From contig SEMN01000644.1 in assembly GCA_005408345.1 (NCBI GenBank), positions 205,902 through 269,901 on the forward strand: a DNA stretch of 64,000 bases, written 5' to 3'. The translations under genes were made by a program, and so were the position numbers. The notes below the pieces were generated by a model. The model was not told the origin of the DNA. It did not search any database and saw only the letters and a program-made list of their open reading frames with translations. Shown here piece by piece: positions 10,373 to 21,424 of the stretch (its first letter is position 1; the number at the start of each line of letters is the position of its first letter). This stretch comes from Macquaria australasica (lineage: Eukaryota > Chordata > Actinopteri > Centrarchiformes > Percichthyidae).

Positions 10373-10958
10373 ATTGTTCCTTTCACTTCGCTTTACACTA
10401 ATTGGGAACTTAAAACTTTGATTTTATAACCCACCCCCTCACCTCACAGTCTCTGACAAACACATACACAGAGCCCAGAGGGAAACAACAGGATGCTGGA
10501 GAACACTGCATTTGCAACTGGAGCGGGCACAGTTCACCCGACAGGATTTTCTCCAAATCCTTCAATTGAATTTCTCCCTCCCGTGAGGGGAAGATGCTGC
10601 TCCCTTTCCAGCCCAATATCCCTGAGCAAACACTTGCATCAGCTGTTTGTGTTTGCCAATACATTATGACTATGAATATTTTAAAAGGTAAGATGGAGTT
10701 TGCTTTCTGTAACACTTTGAGGAGGAACCGGTGTTTCATTTAGCATCACATAATTATACAGCTTGTTATGATAAGGATATTTTGCTGAATTTATTCATTA
10801 TTACATGAGCAGGTGAGTTATTGATAGACATTTCTCTCTCTTTTCCTTTTTTTGTTACTCAGACCAGCCATAAATGGACGAAAAATAGGTTATTAATGGA
10901 ATAATAGTTATCCCTCTCCACAACAATGACTTATTGAAGATTTGGAACTAATGGAAAT
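10373..10958. other. Unassigned, one 109-codon minus-strand frame without known domain
   Basis: The minus strand is open from 10739 to 10410. The peptide has no motif I recognise, and the region has no matching splice or promoter evidence. It may be chance. The remainder is AT-rich non-coding DNA. Confidence 0.35.
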
Positions 10959-10963
10959 ATATT

Positions 10964-11527
10964 TGTGACATGATTAGCTGAGAGGACCCAAGTGCAGGAC
11001 ACGGACACCGAGTAGGATGAATGGTTAGTAGTTTATTGTTTGAGGGAAGGGGGAGTTGGCAGGAAAGGCAGATGGTGGGCCTGATCCGATGGAGGTGAGT
11101 GGGAGACAGATGAGGAGGAAGGCAAGGCTGGCTGAGGCGGAAGGCAGGCAGGCGGAGCACACAGGAGAACGGGCAAACTCAGAGGATGACACGAACCTGA
11201 GCACAGGGAAACAGGATTAGGTAAAGCACGAGAATACACAGGAACTGATTGTCAAAAAACTTGAGGCCTGAGAGCTTGTTACCAAGCAAGCTGGAGCAAT
11301 GATCTGGCGATGAGTGAATGGAAAGCCGGGGTAGAAATACTGCATGCTGATGAGTTGATGGATGGAAGGTGCACTGATTCACAGCTGAGCAGGAGGTGAG
11401 ATGGCAGCCCCGCCTTCCCTGTAGACACACAAAACACACACAGACAGAGAGACAGCACAACACACAAGAGGGAGGGGAAAACACCAGAAACATAAGGAAA
11501 CCCAATGAGCACGGCAGAGCCGTGACA
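10964..11527 (-). mobile_element. Solo LTR, minus orientation
   Basis: A 564-bp unit runs from TGTGACATGATT to GCCGTGACA and is flanked by the 5-bp duplication ATATT on both sides (10959-10963, 11528-11532). On the minus strand it begins TGTCACGGCT, carries a poly(A) signal AATAAA (plus-strand 11032-11037), and has CTGCACTTGGGTCC near its end (10983-10998). That motif recurs in the other LTRs of this window. No internal retroviral region adjoins it, so it is a recombined solo LTR. Proline/serine-rich open frames across it are chance. Confidence 0.85.
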
Positions 11528-11532
11528 ATATT

Positions 11533-12384
11533 TACTTTAAGGATCTCCCTCATTCAAATGTGCCTTATGTTTGAGTATTATTCAGTATTTTCAGTGAGGC
11601 TCTTGTTCTCTGGGTAAAAATAAATTCACATCAAGTATGAATTCTCGATTCTCGAAGCGTTTTTCCTCCTTACAGTGTATCACCAGTGGGCCAGTTGGCT
11701 GAATGATGATGTCACTGCAGTGGGTTTACTTATAGCTGGCGCTAGTGGAGGTGATAGTATACATAATGGTCTGATTTGAATTGCCTCTGTGATGTTCAGG
11801 AGAATGAAGTATACTGTTATCTACAATTCAACAGTAACATGTATTTTCTGTGCCCTTTCATTGTACTTGATGTCTATCAGTTGTGTTATTGATGAGTAGA
11901 GCATTGCAGCTGTTTAGCCTCCATTTCATTCAGCCGTGTTGACTGGAGCTGATATAAATTGAGTGAATGCAATTGATTTTGGGCATCTGCCTTTCATCGA
12001 AGGGGAAGTGAAAAGAGGAAGAGACAGCAGCACCTCTGTTCAGCAAAGAGGAAGAGAAAGAAATGTGTGTGAGCACGATAGAGACAGACAGATGGTGTTG
12101 CTACACAGGAGCTCTAATGTGGTTCAGTTCAGTGCTTATCACCGCTGGCAGCATTTGGGCACAATTTAAACAGATAGAGGGAATAGTAAACACAGCTACG
12201 CCTTAAAAGATTTAGTACAAATTTCACAACACATTAGCGACATTAACTTTGCCAAACAAATAGTGCCAAATTGCAATATTTCCTTAGGATTTTATGTTTT
12301 TTAGCAATGGTAAGTGAATATGGATATGACTGCAGTGCAATATTAAATTTAAATTCTTCATTTTTCAGCCACGCTTACGGTGTG
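11533..12384. other. No gene seen
   Basis: This is AT-rich sequence between a solo LTR and a dispersed repeat. A 68-codon frame at 11963-12169 has no known domain. No microsatellite of note is present. Confidence 0.4.
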
Positions 12385-12620
12385 GCTTTAATGTCGGTGG
12401 GACATCATCTCTCCACCACTTTGGTCTAGACTGAAATATGTCTGCTTTAATGGTTGGATGAATTGCCATGGAGTTTATGTTCCCTACAGGATGAATCTGA
12501 GGTCCTTGCTGATCCCCCTCACGTCTCCCTGAACACCATCATCAGGTCAAAATGTCAGTTCATCCAATACTTCAAATACGAATTACATTCCCATCAGCCT
12601 CCAAAGGTAATCCTTTGTGT
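12385..12620 (+). repeat. Dispersed repeat, family D (partial)
   Basis: The phrases 'ccaccactttggtctagac', 'ggttggatgaattgccatg' and 'acaggatgaatc' recur in the same order at 25535-25640. A reverse-oriented part of the same family is at 20836-21065. This is a common fish interspersed repeat by memory. No coding capacity is seen. Confidence 0.75.
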
Positions 12621-12623
12621 TTA

Positions 12624-12710
12624 GTGTAGTGGTGGAATGAAACTAAGTACATTTACTCAAGTACTGTACTGAAGTACACATTTGAGGTAGTGTTACAAAT
12701 ACAAAATAAA
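12624..12710 (+). repeat. Dispersed repeat, family E (partial)
   Basis: 'gtggtggaatgaaactaag' followed by 'catttactcaagtactgtac' is a sequence that I recognise as the end of a very common teleost repeat. Only the end is preserved, and it runs into family C-like text at about 12725. Matching 'cagtaccttgactactatac' text at 12900 could be its other end. Confidence 0.7.
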
Positions 12711-12724
12711 CCATCTTATGATGT

Positions 12725-12980
12725 GACACTGCTGTAGTTAAGGTTTGGTGAGGTTTAGGGAAAGATTGTGGTTTGATGACTTTAAGGTTTGGGGACCTTC
12801 TTCATCATCTTCCTCACCCCAACCCCCTCCCTTTACAGAGTTTGTGGCTCAACGTCACACTACTTCCTCCATTGCTCCCGAAATGGGAACATCTCCACTA
12901 CAGTACCTTGACTACTATACTTCTATCTGTACAGTATACGCTGTCTTTAATTGATGTGACAATTCTCGATGAGGTTAATA
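12725..12980 (+). repeat. Family C-like insert within family E ends
   Basis: 'ttaaggtttggtgaggtt' and 'agggaaagattgtgg' resemble the 9280-9390 and 63700-63760 copies. The text after 12890 resembles the other half of family E, so the two repeats may be nested. Two overlapping 69-79-codon frames here are not supported as genes. Confidence 0.5.
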
Positions 12981-13299
12981 GGGTTTCACTGCCAGCCATC
13001 CCTCAAGTGTAGCAGTGAGAAGTAGCTAAGTGGTCGAGGAATAGAAAAGAGCCAAAAAGGGGCTCATAGCTAAGCAGAGACGAGAAGCACTTGAATTTAG
13101 TCTTATTACTACATGAAATAGATTTAGGTTCAACCTGCAATAACTGATTTTTTGTTTTGGAAGTTGTGAACATAACACTGACATATCATCACCTTTTAAG
13201 TTAATACGTTGAACTTGTGATCAAACAGCTGCTTATTCTACCTCCAGCAGTTACAGAGCAACATGATCCTTCATGTGGAGTCATGTTTGTGTCACCTGA

Positions 13300-13640
13300 T
13301 GAATCTAAGTCCAGCATTCCTTCTCTGTTAGCTCCGTTTTTGGTCTCCACCAACTCCTGAGGGAAATATCTGACACTTTTTAGGTGCTAAATGCTCCACT
13401 GTGTTCACCAGCTAGTCTCTAACTGTGTCTATCTGTCTGTCTGTCTGTGTTCTGTGATACAACGTCTTCTCTGAAAGCAACACTATGAGAGCGCCGAGAG
13501 GGAACCAGAACAGTAAATTTATGGACCGGACATAAACAATGAGCTTAACTAAAAAGCTCTGTAAAGCCGAGGGGAGCTGCAGCTTCAGCTGATTGTTCAT
13601 CTTCAGATTGTCATTTGATGAACTGTTGATTATAGCCACT
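13300..13640 (-). repeat. Dispersed repeat, family A (reverse copy)
   Basis: Its reverse complement matches 6600-6840: 'ccaactcctgagggaaat', 'caccagctagtctctaac' and a (CTGT)n run correspond to the equivalent inverted text there. The (CTGT)n run at 13430-13448 is a short microsatellite within it. Confidence 0.75.
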
Positions 13641-13904
13641 TTAACAAATCAAATCAACCAATGGCAAAAAAATACCATTTGTAAATCTAATACTGTGTGC
13701 CCACTAGTACTATAACGCTGTTTCAACTGACCTCTGATGAGCAGAAAGATACAGTCAACATGTCATTACCTCGTCCCTCTCCCACAGTTAACCTTTCCTG
13801 GCTGTGTATTTCAGTCTGATTTATACACACTCAACACGTCAATTCAGCTTCCGATAGAAAATGTCAAAACATATTGAACAAAATTCTGATGAAGCGAGGT
13901 CATC

Positions 13905-14170
13905 ACATTAAAAGAGATCATTTCCTGCAGGAAAACCAAGTGCTGCTGTAACGTCTGTACAGAGCTCCTGTATGTTCCTTGAGGCACAGTTTGCTATCAA
14001 CAGCAGATATTTATAGCTGTACACCAACTTAATTTCCTTGCCTTCGATTACAGTGGGCGGTAATCCTCTAAAACGTATTGCTATGGCCTTAGTTTTTGAA
14101 ATGTTCAAGTCGAGGAAGAATTCATCACAGCACGACACACAGTCATCAGTAACATGGCCGCATCCATTCA
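13905..14170 (-). pseudogene. Reverse-transcriptase fragment of an L2/Rex-type LINE
   Basis: The minus-strand translation contains FFLDLNISKTKAIAIRF, then TVIEGKEIKLVYSYKYL. This matches the post-palm segment of fish LINE reverse transcriptases (pattern: L-L-N-SKTK-hydrophobic-F-R, then I-G, then SYKYL). A shifted frame further downstream reads like QQ-L-FL with a following SFNV, the usual continuation. No catalytic YADD, endonuclease or 3' tail is retained. It is an isolated, frameshifted relic, about 90 codons of a protein normally near 900-1000. Confidence 0.7.
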
Positions 14171-14234
14171 TGTCCTCCTCCGCTAACGGCCATAGGGAGG
14201 AGCCCACAAAATGACTTCCACAAATTAGCATTTC

Positions 14235-14401
14235 ATCATTTCTTTACACTTTAACATTAGATATTCACAGTAAAGTGCTGCTGTTCTCCTCAATGGAAAC
14301 ACACTTTTCTAATCCTTTTATGGGCCTTATTGACTGTAAATTGCTCCATGTAGCAGTGTTACCTTGCAGGGCTTTAGCAGTAATATCTCATTCAACATAT
14401 G
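14235..14401. other. Short spacer, nothing recognised
   Basis: AT-rich DNA between the RT relic and the next solo LTR. No feature can be supported. Confidence 0.4.
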
Positions 14402-14406
14402 AAAAC

Positions 14407-14987
14407 TGTCACAAACTTTGACACAGAACTGGAGGACTCAAATGCACAACTCATTAGACAGGGTCAGGAGTTTCCAAAATCTTTTACTGAGGTATCAATA
14501 AACAAAAAACGCTCACGAGGAGGATATTCAAGGTGCAAAACCAAACGCTCACGAGGAGGATAAACAAAGTGCAAAACAAAACACTCTCAAGGAGGCAATT
14601 CAAAGTACAAAACAAAACTCTCACTAGGAGGATAAAAACGTAACATAAACTATGACTCAACCTGAAGCAAGGGGGAGTCGCTGGTACGCTGGGCTCAAAT
14701 CCTTTTACAGACGAAAACAAGACGAACTGGCACAGGACAAGGGGAGACACGGACTATTTATACATGAGGTAGAGGAGAACAGGTGAACACAATCAGGGGC
14801 GGGGTAGACAATCACAACGGCGGGAAAAAAGGGAGGAAGTCAGGGTCTGAAACGAGAGGAAAAGATTAGTACAAAATAAAACAGGAAGTGCAGGACGAGA
14901 CTAGACATGAGTGACTTCAACTTTAACATAAAACTAAAACTAGGACCTGACATGAAATAAACTTAACAAAGCCGCCGAGACACAACA
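14407..14987 (-). mobile_element. Solo LTR, minus orientation
   Basis: A 581-bp unit runs from TGTCACAAACTT to CACAACA, flanked by the direct repeat AAAAC (14402-14406 and 14988-14992). On the minus strand there is a TATA box TATAAATA (plus 14755-14762), 'cctgttttattttg' upstream, and TGCATTTGAGTCCTCC near the end (plus 14432-14448). The order matches the other LTRs in this window. An internal 36-bp tandem repeat lies at 14507-14640. There is no adjacent internal region, so it is a solo LTR. Confidence 0.82.
14507..14640. repeat. 36-bp tandem repeat, about 3.7 units, inside the LTR
   Basis: Units start at 14507, 14543, 14579 and 14615. Each begins AAAC and contains a version of 'gctcacgaggaggata' followed by 'caaagtgcaaaa'. 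Spacing is exactly 36 bp. Within LTRs such repeats usually fall in the transcribed or U3 part; here it lies between TATA and the LTR end on the minus strand. The minus-strand L/V/C-rich open frame is a product of the repeat. Confidence 0.9.
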
Positions 14988-15305
14988 AAAACAGTATAAC
15001 CGCAGCAGCACTAATTATCACAGCTTCATGATTTAGTCGCAATAAGTTAGTCATCATTTAGTTTCTAACTTTCCACCCTCTTACACAAGCTAGTGTATAA
15101 ATGGTCCTGTGATGTTAAAAAGTTATATATTAAGTTGTGCAAGCTTATATTAAAGAAAAAAGTATCAAACACAAAAACACCCACCTAAAAGAAACCACAA
15201 TAAATTTACAGTATAGTGCAAAACAGTTAAATAGAAATATGAGTATTTGGCTTGAAGTAGAGAGCTGACTGTGTGCAGCAATATGCAGTAATATATTAAC
15301 ACAGT

Positions 15306-15485
15306 AGTTATTGCCATGCGTAGTGTGACTGGTTCTGATTGACATGTTATATCTCGTCTGTTTAATCTGTACAAAAACGTGTAAAAACATTGAGGTTTTG
15401 CGGTGGGTTATGTGCCAGACTATTACTGTGGCCCTGAAGTCTCCGCTGATTGCCTGGCAACCTCATCGCACCAACAAGACTTCAA
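15306..15485 (+). repeat. Dispersed repeat, family F (internal part)
   Basis: 'gttatatctcgtctgttta', 'tgcggtgggttatgtgcc' and 'tgattgcctggcaacctc' are recognisable from a widespread percomorph repeat whose ends appear at 17495-17618, 43090-43215 and 56520-56790. No coding capacity is seen. It directly abuts the L1 endonuclease relic. Confidence 0.75.
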
Positions 15486-15505
15486 GAAGTTGATGCTGTA
15501 AAGTT

Positions 15506-15722
15506 TGAATCATCTATATTGAGAGAATGTCCAAAGTGGGTATCAGGTATTATAATAAATCTTCCTCTAGGATCTAATGTTGTCCCATTTACCTCGAAGG
15601 AAATTGATTTATGAATTAATATAATCACACCTCTAGCTAGAAGTTAGCTGCAAAGACTGGCCATCTTCTTCTAATTCTGTCGGTCTTGTTGCTGTTAAAT
15701 GTGTCTCCTGCAGAAGACTATA
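15506..15722 (-). pseudogene. L1-type ORF2 endonuclease fragment
   Basis: The minus-strand translation starts LLQETHLT (the Q-E-T-H motif of the apurinic endonuclease domain). After a frameshift it continues ARGVIILIHKSISFEVN and then DPRGRFIIIPDTHFGHSL. This corresponds to the LQETHL / RG-aILI-k / D-GR-i-v series of L1 ORF2 endonucleases. Only about 70 codons remain, with one stop or frameshift after LTSS. It probably belongs to the same old element as the ORF1-like fragment on the same strand at 16488-16832. Confidence 0.7.
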
Positions 15723-16487
15723 GATGCTTAAATCTTGTAAGTTTCTGTTTTATCTTGGAAAGATAAGAGATTGTACAGATGTTATTCATCGTGTGTTGTC
15801 AGATACAGATAGTACTTTCCTCAAAGACTCAACCTTTCTGTATGACAGCTTGATAATTCATTTTCTTCAAGCAAGACATAAAAAAGATGAAAAATCATCA
15901 ATATTGTCAACCTTGCAACAAACTAAATAAACACAAACCCCTTCCCTACTAGGTCTCCTCCGACTGCCTTCCTTTGATGCAGTCTTGAAACAACGTATTA
16001 CAACTCAGACTTTGTTGGGTCTTGTAGATCCTAAATGAAGGAGCAACAAAAATAGGAGAAAAAAAAATTAAAGATCGCTCCCCACACCTGACTGCCCTTT
16101 GTCTCTGAACTCCATATATAGTAATTCATGAATCCGCAAGTGTATATAGAATTGGTGTTTTAAAATATATCACTGTATGTATTGTTCAAATGAAACTGAC
16201 CAGCATCAGGATCATTCATAGCTATTCCCTATCCTTTCACCAACATGTAAGTCAAGTATTATATTGGCCGGAAATAAGAATTCTTAGTGTATATTATATT
16301 ATGGAAGGTAGAGTCAGTCCGCTTGAGAGTGGTTGATGTAAAGTTGTTTTGGCCACAAATGTCTCATGTATCATCTTTCAATAGGAAAAAATAAACCAAA
16401 AGAAAAGAAGGACATGTTTCCCTTTAACCAAAGTTCCATCAAGCTTTAATTCAATAGATAATACGCTGAGAAAAACAAACAAAAACT
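15723..16487. other. Region between the two L1-like fragments
   Basis: If the two flanking relics belong to one L1, this would be its ORF1-ORF2 interval plus later insertions. A plus-strand 68-codon frame (15724-15930) has no recognised domain. Sequence is AT-rich. Confidence 0.4.
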
Positions 16488-16832
16488 AATGGGTTGAGGA
16501 GGAGATCCAGGTCTTGTGGAGCCTGGGGTTCAGTGAGCTCGTTCTTTCATCACCGGAGCAGGGAAGATTTCAGCGCCAAGACCTCAGGTACAGTATCCAT
16601 TTCTCCAGGAGTCCTTCGGTATCTTTCCAAGTCCTCACCCTCAGTCATTTTACTTTCCCCTCCAGGTCTGTCACCTTGTTTTGCAGAATTGCAGTATGTT
16701 CTGTCATGCTGATACGGGTTTCAGCTGACGTTAGTCTTTCTTTTAGCGTTGCCAGTTCCGCATTAATACCAGCTATTCCCTCCGCCAGTCAAACTCTCAG
16801 TCTTTAGGAATCCGATGGCCTGTAAGTGAGTA
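16488..16832 (-). pseudogene. L1-type ORF1 fragment (coiled coil and RRM part)
   Basis: The minus-strand reading contains INAELATLKERLTSAETRI, then LQNKVTDLEG: a heptad-like coiled coil ending in the D-L-E-(G/N) junction typical of fish L1 ORF1. After frameshifts it reads GAEIFPAPVMKERAH and then a P-rich stretch, resembling the E-R-A-H-R motif of the ORF1 RNA-binding domain. Several frameshifts and a stop show it is dead. Recognition is by motif order, so it is less certain than the endonuclease piece. Confidence 0.55.
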
Positions 16833-17494
16833 TAACCAGGTTAGTTTAAACCTAGATTGATATTATGTTACTGTCCCTTTAAGTGAGATTGATAGTTTTG
16901 CTACGCTCTGCCTCAGTGCGTAAAAAAGCTAGAAGTGGCAGTCCTTGTCTTGTCACACGCAGATAACAAAAATTAGAAATAGGCCCTGTGCTTCTATCAA
17001 AACCAGTCGGGACAATCTTGAAGAGGATACAATTAATTCTGGAACATATAAATGTATTTATGTGACCTAAGAGTCATGTGCAGTTGCTAATTGTGTAATA
17101 TGGTTGATGACCATTCGGCTGCGGGCTAGCTAGGTGCTGCATGTGGTGTTGAGGCTAGCGTAATTTTTCACGCAGCTAAGCTTCATGTTAGCTATGTATG
17201 GAGCCCTGTTAGCAACTGTGTTTTTGAATTGTAACATGAATAGGTGTATCTAAAGTGCATCGTATGCTGTGAGCTAAGTGTAAGGGTGTATTTAATTTTT
17301 TTAAATAGTTGAGATGTTTGTGTTGAATTCATGTACCTTGAAATATACTGTGAGTTGCATTACTATGTCTATAGTTGTTATGAGTCAAAGAAGAAAAGAA
17401 GACATTGTAGAGCAGAAACTTTATTAGATAGAAGTAGATTTCAATGGACATTAATGATGGGTGATGAGTAACTGTCCTGCCATAACCGTAAGTG
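16833..17494. other. No gene seen
   Basis: AT-rich sequence with scattered 'gctagc/gttagc' words like those in dispersed fish repeats, but no clear copy boundaries. No open frame or motif is supported. Confidence 0.35.
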
Positions 17495-17618
17495 CTTTAT
17501 GCCAAGTTAAGCTAACTGGCTAGTCATATATTTAATGGACAGACATGAGAGTGGTATTGATCTTTTCATCTAACTCTTAAATAAGCGCATTTCCCAAAAG
17601 GTCAAACTATTCCTTTAA
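17495..17618 (-). repeat. Dispersed repeat, family F (one end, reverse)
   Basis: 'agttaagctaactggctag', 'acatgagagtggtattgat' and 'caaactattcctttaa' are the reverse complement of the first half of the copy at 56520-56680. Only one end of the element is kept. Confidence 0.75.
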
Positions 17619-19330
17619 TCCAAACCAGGATGTTTCCTTAACCCAACCAGGTAGGTTTTGTGCCTAAGAATAACCAAACTTGAACTAACAGCAGTGTCAG
17701 ATCAGAAAAGGCTTTAATTTCTGTAACAGTGATTTATAATGGTTTTGGAAGGCACTGACGTCCTGTCGATAGGGGCATCAGATCAGAGAACGTTGGAGGG
17801 TATTTCCACATCATGTATTTTTTTGTTTGTTTTTAATTTGGAGGACTTGTTGTATGAGATACATTTCAAATATAGGTTTAGAGGAGTGTCTTTTCCCCAA
17901 AGAAAGAGAGAAAAGAAAAAGATCAAATGAGTATCTGAGGATTACCTCATTATTACCTCAGCAGAATGTACAAATGGATGCACATCATGCACCATTAGCT
18001 ATTATTCTCCTATCATTTGCATCCAAGCTGATCACCTCTAATCAAAATCTCATCTACTGGGTACAATAGTTTGACTTGCCTCGTAAGGCTGATGAGTTGG
18101 CTGGATGCACTAGTCTCCAGCAGAATCCATTAGAGTAACTGTGCCATTTAACAGCGTCTCTAAAAGCACCTAAAACAACACCATGATGCTCACACTGCAG
18201 CAGGCTGGAGATGATACATTTTGTAATACCAGACGGGCAGATGAGATGCTAAATGGTGGGGAATTATTGTAAACGAACTACAAAACCGAATTTACACGTG
18301 TATTGGACTAGCTGGGGGCAATTAACATGTGGGTGATTCACACAAATGGGTGCCATTCATTCCTTATCATTTTAGACGAGAAAACAAGCTCCTAATTTCA
18401 TTTCTGATCACTGCGTCTGATAGAGGATGTGTTGGCTGTGGGAAGTAAACACACTTCAAACACACAACTCATCTTCTCTTTTACCTGAGGCATAAAACCG
18501 CAATCATTATCAGGCACTGCTCTCTGACAAGGACACTGTTTGAGTTCAACCCTATCACGGACAACATGGAGCCTGTCTGATTATGATTAGGAAAGTAATC
18601 AGAGGTAATTGCAGTTCTGTCAAACTTTTCATGCTGCACATCTGTTGGCCATGACTTTCAGCTAGAAAATTAACCTGAAAACCTAAACCATTTATCCTTC
18701 TGAGCATGTCACGCCATTTTGAGTGAGCTGTCTTAAAGAGAGGCATTAATGACAGAATCATGACAGGAATTCAGATTTTCTGACATTTATATCAATAGTT
18801 TGTGATTTATAAGAAACTTTTACATTATTTATGTTGATAATTTAATTGGATATTTATGGTTTGTTTGATTGACAGCTTGGCAGACAGGCAGACTAGGTGT
18901 TCACAAAATTACTTTGTTGTATCAGACATCAGTGATTGCATACATTGTCTCTGTGGAAGTTGCTCTGCGTTGTATGCAAGTATTCCTATATTACTGAATG
19001 ACTGAGGTGGCTGCATTTAAACCAATTTGCACACAGTAGAATAAAAGTAATTTTGTAGAAAAAACTTTAATAGATAAAACATGAACTCAGATACCTCCAA
19101 AAGTTACCACAGATGTTTTCATTTTATAAAACTACATGCTTATATGCTCTGTGGACAAAAAGTAGAAAAAGAATAAGATTAGCTTAGCTTTCTCTGTGAC
19201 ACATTGCTGTATATCCCACTCATTTACATCTGCCCCCGATGTTGCTCAGGTCCTTGTAAACTATTCCAAACAATTAAGTTATAGTCAGTGTGGTCATGTG
19301 TACCAACAGGCAGTGGTATTGTTCTTTAAC
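17619..19330. other. No gene seen
   Basis: AT-rich non-coding DNA. Overlapping frames at 17739-18069 and a minus frame at 18555-18761 have no known domain. No long inverted repeat or microsatellite stands out. Confidence 0.4.
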
Positions 19331-19336
19331 TGTTTT

Positions 19337-19560
19337 CTTAAAGCTGCACTAATCAATATTTTTTATGTTAATAATGATTTAAACAACTGCGTGTAAAGTG
19401 AAAGGGGTCACTCGAAGTGACGAACTAACAGAGAATTGTCTGTCGATTCTGCCATTTCCCTCAGCTCTACAAAGCGTTTTAGCATCCTTTAGCTCAGTGT
19501 TTTGTTTTTAAGGCCCATAACTTTACTGTTAAAAGGAGAATGAATGTTGGACTTAGATTT
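19337..19560 (+). repeat. Dispersed repeat, family A (second plus copy)
   Basis: It runs parallel to 6427-6640: 'aagctgcactaatca', 'aaaggggtcactcgaagtga', 'aacagagaattgtc', 'cctcagctctacaaagcg', 'aactttactgtt'. It lacks the right part present in the 6.4-kb copy. Confidence 0.75.
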
Positions 19561-19784
19561 GTTGGGTGGCTGGAAACACAGCTGCAAATGAATGCTAATG
19601 TTGCTCCCTATCTGCTGGATGTGTAAGGTGATTATATGTCTATGTTGTGTTTTTAGCTTTTTGCACTGATCCCAAGTTGTAGCAATACAAAAGTAACAAT
19701 ACAAAAGTTAAAGCAAACAGTTATTAGTATTACAACATACTCAAGAACTAAACATGTATTATAATGATGTAAAAGGACCATGAA

Positions 19785-19905
19785 GCTCTGTGATGGACTG
19801 GTGATCTGTCCAGGGTGTACCCTGTCTCTCGCCCAATATGAGCTGGGACAGGATCCAGCACACTGTAACCCTGTGAGGTTAAGCGGGTATGGATAATGGG
19901 TGGGT
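19785..19905 (+). mobile_element. 3' part of a fish SINE
   Basis: 'gatggactggtgatctgtcc', 'agggtgtaccctgtctctcg', 'gagctgggacaggatccagc' and 'gttaagcgggtatgg' form the well-known 3' body of tRNA-derived SINEs in percomorph fishes. The tRNA-like head with A and B boxes is not present upstream, so the copy is 5'-truncated. It ends in a short GGTGGG/GAATGG tail. Confidence 0.75.
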
Positions 19906-20835
19906 GAATGGACAAGGTCCAAGTGAGTGTGGCTACTTCATTCAAGTTGGGGAGATTAAACTGCAGCAATACATATTTTTGCTGTCATGTAAAAACCTGC
20001 AATTGAAGGGATTTTCAGGTTTAGTTGAGGGATTATATGCTCCTCCTCTACAGGCATTTCTGACATAACAGATTTTGCACATCAAAATTGATATGTACGC
20101 ACTTACTGTGTCTATACTGAATGTAAAATCTGACCTAAACTGAAATGTTACTATAGGAGCTACAGATGTCAGATAAGTATGGAGTAAAAAAACAAACAAT
20201 ATTTCCCTGTGAAATGTAGTGGAATAAAAATATAAAGTCTTATTAGGTGGAAAGGGACCACCAGGCTTATGTGAGCCTACATTAAATTACTTCTCACCAG
20301 TGTTAGTCGGTTATCTCAGCACACTGATGGTCACTGTGTTGGTCCATTTTCATCCATTTTATTTCCAGTAAAAACTGTGTTGCCTATCAGGGCTGAAGAC
20401 ATGTCCTTAGAATTCCATATGTTATGGCAGATTGAGAGTTCAAGTCATTTGACCTTTTTCTGGACAGATGGATTAATCGCCAGCTATTTAGAGGTGTTTC
20501 TATTAGTGACACAGTGACGGGTCAAGTGTTTCCCATAGAAGGCCATGTCAGGAAAATATTAATATATTTCTTCCATTCTAAAGTTTGTTAACCTACCATC
20601 ACATTATAGAGACCTGATATCTAGCTGCTGTAACTGTGACAAGGCCTGAACCTTTTCTGATACAAACCAAAGTGGTTTGTTTCCAGTTTGTTCCACTAAT
20701 TTAAAGGACAATCCATAATACACAATAAGAATATAATGAAAATTATGTAATTTACAAAATAAGCTATGTCTGTGGATAGCCACGGTCAGTGGTAGATGCC
20801 AATATAGGTGGTGCCCCACAGTCAAACAACACTAG
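19906..20835. other. No gene seen
   Basis: AT-rich non-coding DNA with only short, domain-free open frames. A possible low-identity match to fish repeats at 20260-20340 could not be established. Confidence 0.4.
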
Positions 20836-21065
20836 AGTTTACAGCCATGCTACCAGCTCTGTGAGCCTATATTTAGACACAGCTGTGCTTTGAGCTAAAT
20901 GCTAACATCAGCATGCTAACATGCTCACAATGACAATGCTAACATGCTGATGTGTAGCAGGTATAGTTTATAGATTTATCATATATTTATAACTTACCAC
21001 GTTCACCATCTTGGTTTAGTTTGTTAGCATGCTAACATATGCTAATAGGCACAAAACACGAAGTA
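20836..21065 (-). repeat. Dispersed repeat, family D (reverse, partial)
   Basis: The order 'gtgctttgagctaaatgc', 'catcagcatgctaacatgct', 'gcaggtatagttt' is the reverse complement of 25770-25930. GCTAAC/GTTAGC words dominate. It ends at about 21065, beyond which text is unrelated. Confidence 0.75.
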
Positions 21066-21227
21066 GATAGGAATGTAATTCTTTTTGCAGGTGCTGGATT
21101 ACAAAACAGTAGTATTGAACAAATAAAAAGTTTGACCTAATGAAAAGTTAAAGATCACTGAAGTTATTACAAGTCATCCAGAGGGGAACACGAATGTTTA
21201 AAAACCAAAATTGTCACCCTCATGATC

Positions 21228-21424
21228 AGAATCACAATCAGAATCAGGTTTATTGTAGGTTTTCACATACAAGGATTTTGCCTTGGTATATTGATGCATA
21301 ACAATAAACACAGTAAGTAGAAAATATAAGGAAAAATTAAATAAGTACTGTAAGTCAAGAAGCATACATAGAAAATTGAAAATTGACAATAAGATATGAA
21401 AAATAATTATAGAAATAATAAAAA
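21228..21424 (-). repeat. LINE/SINE tail-like repeat, left part
   Basis: 'atcagaatcaggtttattg' followed by 'acaaggattttgccttgg' resembles the inverted 3' end of common fish retroelements. The same repeat resumes at 22209 ('aatacaatatgactgctatt'), so the GGGCCC-ended element at 21425-22208 is inserted into it. Confidence 0.6.

Noticed and set aside
10410..10739. 109-codon minus-strand frame
   Set aside because: No domain, no splice support and no conservation evidence available; kept only as an unassigned stretch.
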